From assembly GCF_900168005.1 (NCBI RefSeq), contig NZ_FUYP01000001.1, positions 62,001-126,000 of the forward strand: a stretch of DNA of 64,000 bases. Reading direction: 5' to 3'. The notes under the pieces are model-generated. The model was not told the DNA's origin and did not search any database. It was given only the letters and a program-made list of their open reading frames with translations. Positions 61,339 to 64,000 of the stretch are shown one piece after another. The stretch is from Sphingopyxis flava (GTDB lineage Bacteria; Pseudomonadota; Alphaproteobacteria; Sphingomonadales; Sphingomonadaceae). The translations under genes were made by a program, and so were the position numbers. Position 1 is the first letter of the stretch. Each line of letters starts with the position of its first letter.

Positions 61339-62667
61339 ATGTCTGTCGATACCGCGCCCAACACTACGCAGGCCGAACGCGACGCGCGCGCGCTGCACGA
61401 CGAGGGTCACGGCCTTGCGCCCGCGGAAATCGCCATCGGCGTCATCATCGGCCGAACGTCGGAATTCTTCGATTTTTTCGTCTATGCCATCGCGTCGGTG
61501 CTGGTGTTTCCCAAGCTGGTTTTTCCCCACCTTGATCCGCTTGAAGGAACACTCTGGTCGTTCGCCATCTTTGCTCTCGCCTTCGCGGCGCGGCCCGTCG
61601 GCACGGTCATCTTCACCGCGATTGACCGCATTTATGGCCGCGGCGCCAAGCTGACCGTGGCGCTCTTCCTGCTCGGAGGCTCGACGGCAGCGATCGCCTT
61701 TTTGCCAGGATATGCAACGATCGGCCTCGGCTCGGCGCTTCTTCTTGCCCTGTTCCGCATGGGCCAGGGCGTCGCGCTCGGCGGGTCGTGGGACGGACTT
61801 GCTTCGCTGCTCGCAATCAACGCTCCTGAGGGCAAGCGCGGCTGGTATGCAATGATCCCCCAGCTTGGCGCTCCGCTTGGCCTCATCGTCGCCAGCCTTC
61901 TTTTCATGTTCCTGATCGCAGCGCTCCCGGCGCAGGATTTCCTCGACTGGGGCTGGCGCTACCCCTTCTTCGTCGCCTTTGCGATCAACGTCGTCGCGCT
62001 GTTTGCGAGGCTGCGGATCGTCGTGACCCCCGAATATGAGAGGGGCTTTGCGAACCGGGACCTTGAGCCCGCACCGCTTTTCGAGACGGTGCGCTCGGAG
62101 TGGAAAGTGATCGTGGCGGGCGCCTTCGCGCCGCTCGCGAGCTTCGCGCTCTTTCACATGGTCACCGTCTTTCCGCTCTCGTGGGTCTTTCTCTTCACCG
62201 AGGAATCCCCCGTGCGCTTCTTGATGATCGAGGCGATCGCCGCGGTCTTCGGAATTGTCGCTATCATTGCCTCCGGGATGATTGCCGATCGCATTGGCCG
62301 GCGTACGCTGCTCGGCGCAACTGCCGCTGCGATCGCGGCCTTCAGCGGCTTTGCTCCCCAGCTTCTCGGCGCGGGCGAAGCCGGCGAGGCGGCGTTCATG
62401 ATCCTTGGCTTCATCATTCTCGGCCTGGCGTTCGGACAGTCGTCCGGCGCGCTGTCGTCGAGCTTCCACCCGCGGCACCGCTACACGGGATCGGCATTCA
62501 CCTCCGATCTCGCCTGGCTATTCGGTGCGGGCTTCGCGCCGATGGTGGCGCTGTGGCTCTCGGCCGCCTTCGGCCTGCTCGCCGCGGGCGCCTATCTCCT
62601 TTCAGGCGCGATCGGTACCCTCGTTGCGCTGTGGCTCAACCGCGAGCTGGCGCGCACGATCGACTGA
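61339..62667 (+). CDS. MHS-family MFS transporter
   Basis: A 442-residue major facilitator of the metabolite:H+ symporter type, with about 12 helices. GRTSEFFDFFVYAIASVLVF at the N-terminus, ARPVGTVIFTAIDRIYGRG (the motif A loop) and GQGVALGGSWDG are typical. Substrate unknown: relatives carry organic acids, osmolytes or aromatic acids. It diverges from cyoA and is monocistronic as far as seen. Confidence 0.88.
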   Translation: MSVDTAPNTTQAERDARALHDEGHGLAPAEIAIGVIIGRTSEFFDFFVYAIASVLVFPKLVFPHLDPLEGTLWSFAIFALAFAARPVGTVIFTAIDRIYGRGAKLTVALFLLGGSTAAIAFLPGYATIGLGSALLLALFRMGQGVALGGSWDGLASLLAINAPEGKRGWYAMIPQLGAPLGLIVASLLFMFLIAALPAQDFLDWGWRYPFFVAFAINVVALFARLRIVVTPEYERGFANRDLEPAPLFETVRSEWKVIVAGAFAPLASFALFHMVTVFPLSWVFLFTEESPVRFLMIEAIAAVFGIVAIIASGMIADRIGRRTLLGATAAAIAAFSGFAPQLLGAGEAGEAAFMILGFIILGLAFGQSSGALSSSFHPRHRYTGSAFTSDLAWLFGAGFAPMVALWLSAAFGLLAAGAYLLSGAIGTLVALWLNRELARTID

Positions 62668-62941
62668 GCCGATCCCCGGCCTTGTTGCCTGTCGCGGTGC
62701 GAGAGCGCCGCCTCGAGGATGAGCGCGCAATCACCCCGCCCTTGCTTCTCGCTCGCCCGAGCCCGCGTTCGCCTCGCAGCGATCCACATCCGCGCGCGCA
62801 GCGCCAATCGTCCTTACTGCGGCCTCCCCAACCCCGAACTCGGCCGCTTTCGCGCAATAAGCGGCTGGCGTGCGTCGCAGCGGGGACTGCCCGGCTGACG
62901 CGCCTTGGAACAACGTCTTGGCGAAGAGCGCGGGCCGACGC

Positions 62942-63529
62942 CTAGACGCCGAGCGAGCGGACCGCCGCCTGAACATGAGGAACGAGATCAGCCTCGAACC
63001 ACGGATTTTTTGCTAGCCATGGCTGATTGCGCGGCGAAGGGTGCGGCAGAGGAAGAAAGCCCAAAGGCAGATAATCACGCCACGCTTGCACGGTCTTGGC
63101 GAGTGTCGCCTTGCGCCGGCCGCCGAGGTACCAGGCCTGCGCATATTGGCCGACCAGCACCGTCAGCCCGATGCCGGGCAGAAGCTTCGCGAGCCTTGGG
63201 TGCCACAGCGGCGCGCATTCGGGTCGCGGCGGATTGTCGCCCGAACCGGCCTTACCCGGATAACAAAAGCCCATCGGAATGATTGCGACGCGGGCTGGAT
63301 CGTAGAAGACAGCCGAGGCAAGGCCCAGCCAGCCGCGCAGTCGCCGGCCCGACGGGTCGTCCCAGGGAATGCCCGTTTCATGCACCTTGCGCCCCGGCGC
63401 CTGCCCGACGATGCACAGACGCGCCGCCGAGCCGGCCTGCACGACCGGGCGCGGACCATGGGGGAGCTCCGCAGCGCAGCGCTGGCACGCGCGTATATCC
63501 CCGAGAATTTGCGCAAGCGCATCGGCCAT
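62942..63529 (-). CDS. Uracil-DNA glycosylase family protein
   Basis: A 195-residue protein of the UDG superfamily. An N-terminal IRACQRCAAELPHG Cys-x2-Cys, LCIVGQAPGRKVHETGIPWD as the motif 1 loop, and PLPHPSPRNQPWL as motif 2 with the HPSPRN core. The family removes uracil or damaged bases from DNA, though members of this subgroup are less well studied. ATG at 63529 is preferred to the TTG three codons earlier. It lies just after the short TetR-like gene on the same strand. Confidence 0.85.
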   Translation of the reverse strand: MADALAQILGDIRACQRCAAELPHGPRPVVQAGSAARLCIVGQAPGRKVHETGIPWDDPSGRRLRGWLGLASAVFYDPARVAIIPMGFCYPGKAGSGDNPPRPECAPLWHPRLAKLLPGIGLTVLVGQYAQAWYLGGRRKATLAKTVQAWRDYLPLGFLPLPHPSPRNQPWLAKNPWFEADLVPHVQAAVRSLGV

Positions 63530-63539
63530 AGCGATCAAC

Positions 63540-63824
63540 CTAATCCCTCAGCAGCCCTCTCAGGGTCGCCGCCGTTGCGCCGAGCGGTTCGGGTGGCTCC
63601 TCCGCCTTCGGCATCGTCATTACCCCTGGGCTTTTCGACTCGAAATGCCGGTGGAAGGCTCCGCACGATACCCCGGCGGCGCGCTTCACGTCGTGCACCG
63701 ACCTGTCATGATGGCCGCGCGCCTGGGACAGATCGGCGGCGGCATCGAGGATAGGCGCAAGCGTTCCTTCAGGATCATTGCTTCTCAACAGGCCGCGTCT
63801 CGTTCGTTCCATCGCATCTGCCAC
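63540..63824 (-). CDS. Short TetR-like helix-turn-helix protein, probably a remnant
   Basis: A 94-residue frame whose middle matches the TetR DNA-binding domain: LAPILDAAADLSQARGHHDR then VHDVKRAAGVSCGAFHRHFE. TetR regulators are normally 190 or more residues; the ligand-binding domain is missing and the frame ends with an unrelated Pro/Glu stretch. The start is GTG at 63824 or ATG at 63812. It may be a decayed regulator or a stand-alone HTH protein. Its stop is about ten bases before the glycosylase start. Confidence 0.5.
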   Translation of the reverse strand: MADAMERTRRGLLRSNDPEGTLAPILDAAADLSQARGHHDRSVHDVKRAAGVSCGAFHRHFESKSPGVMTMPKAEEPPEPLGATAATLRGLLRD

Positions 63825-63851
63825 TAGTCGATTTTCAGCCGGACGAACAGG

Positions 63852-64000
63852 TCAGCCGATCGGCAGTTCGGTGGTCGACTTGATTTCCGAAAGGGCAACG
63901 GTCGAGTTGATTTCCTGCACCCCGGGCAGCTTGCTGAGCTGGTCGAAGAAGAAGCGCTCATAGGCATCGATGTCCTTTGCGACGACGCGCAGCATGAAAT
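63852..64000 (-). CDS. Lrp/AsnC-family regulator, C-terminal fragment (cut by window edge)
   Basis: The last 48 codons of an Lrp/AsnC regulator, reading FMLRVVAKDIDAYERFFFDQ and LSKLPGVQEINSTVALSEIK, then TTELPIG and a stop. This is the final helix and strand of the RAM effector domain. The DNA-binding part lies beyond the right edge. Confidence 0.88.
   Translation of the reverse strand, partial: FMLRVVAKDIDAYERFFFDQLSKLPGVQEINSTVALSEIKSTTELPIG

Overview
The window is a dense, high-GC stretch of an alphaproteobacterial chromosome, most like the order Sphingomonadales (Sphingopyxis/Sphingomonas type). The signs are a small 4.5S-type SRP RNA, a DUF4170 protein, an NDUFS4-like complex I subunit, NasS/NasT control of nitrate assimilation, a RegB/RegA redox pair and a CyoABCD quinol oxidase. 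Genes are tightly packed with many 1-4 base overlaps. I saw no insertion sequence, prophage, CRISPR array or rRNA. Most of the window is core genome; the least routine parts are the nitrate block and the oxidase/redox-sensor block.

Layout. 1-3560: 3' truncated enolase; a four-gene set of small envelope proteins resembling E. coli yqjCDEK; DUF4170; NDUFS4-like protein. 3626-8204: hrpB and polyprenyl diphosphate synthase (minus), divergent from chorismate mutase and a YfcG-like GST. 8456-9784: unknown secreted protein. 10335-18851: rpoC and rpoB (minus) with their own promoter and no rplJL upstream. 19257-20111: secreted protein with a triplicated beta module. 20207-22716: PhoP/PhoQ-like two-component pair plus a PepSY protein. 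22791-25865: tRNA-Val, HU and Lon. 26037-28213: ybaB, dnaX and the SRP RNA gene. 28535-29955: ferredoxin and cysteine desulfurase. 30199-34366: hydrolase, a 54-residue membrane protein, rpiB-glyA-small membrane protein-nrdR-trmJ.

34450-48383 is a molybdoenzyme and nitrate assimilation region: an FdhF/YdeP-type oxidoreductase, fdhD, nasT-nasS, then a leader RNA and an operon of nitrate transporter, outer-membrane porin, nirB, nirD, assimilatory nitrate reductase and cobA. The leader carries two hairpins with six-base loops of the A1/G4 type recognised by ANTAR proteins, followed by a clean intrinsic terminator ahead of the transporter start. The circuit reads as follows: NasS binds nitrate or nitrite and releases NasT, NasT binds the leader, and the terminator is bypassed. 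The operon then imports nitrate, reduces it to nitrite and ammonium, and makes siroheme precursor for NirB.

48433-54419: a small unknown protein divergent from a HerA-like ATPase, then an Lrp-type regulator divergent from putA. 54424-61175 (minus): cyoABCD-surf1-regB-regA, seven genes with overlaps or near-zero gaps, linking a terminal oxidase to its likely redox sensor. 61339-64000: MHS-type transporter, uracil-DNA glycosylase family protein, short TetR-like remnant and the C-terminal end of an Lrp/AsnC gene cut by the window edge.
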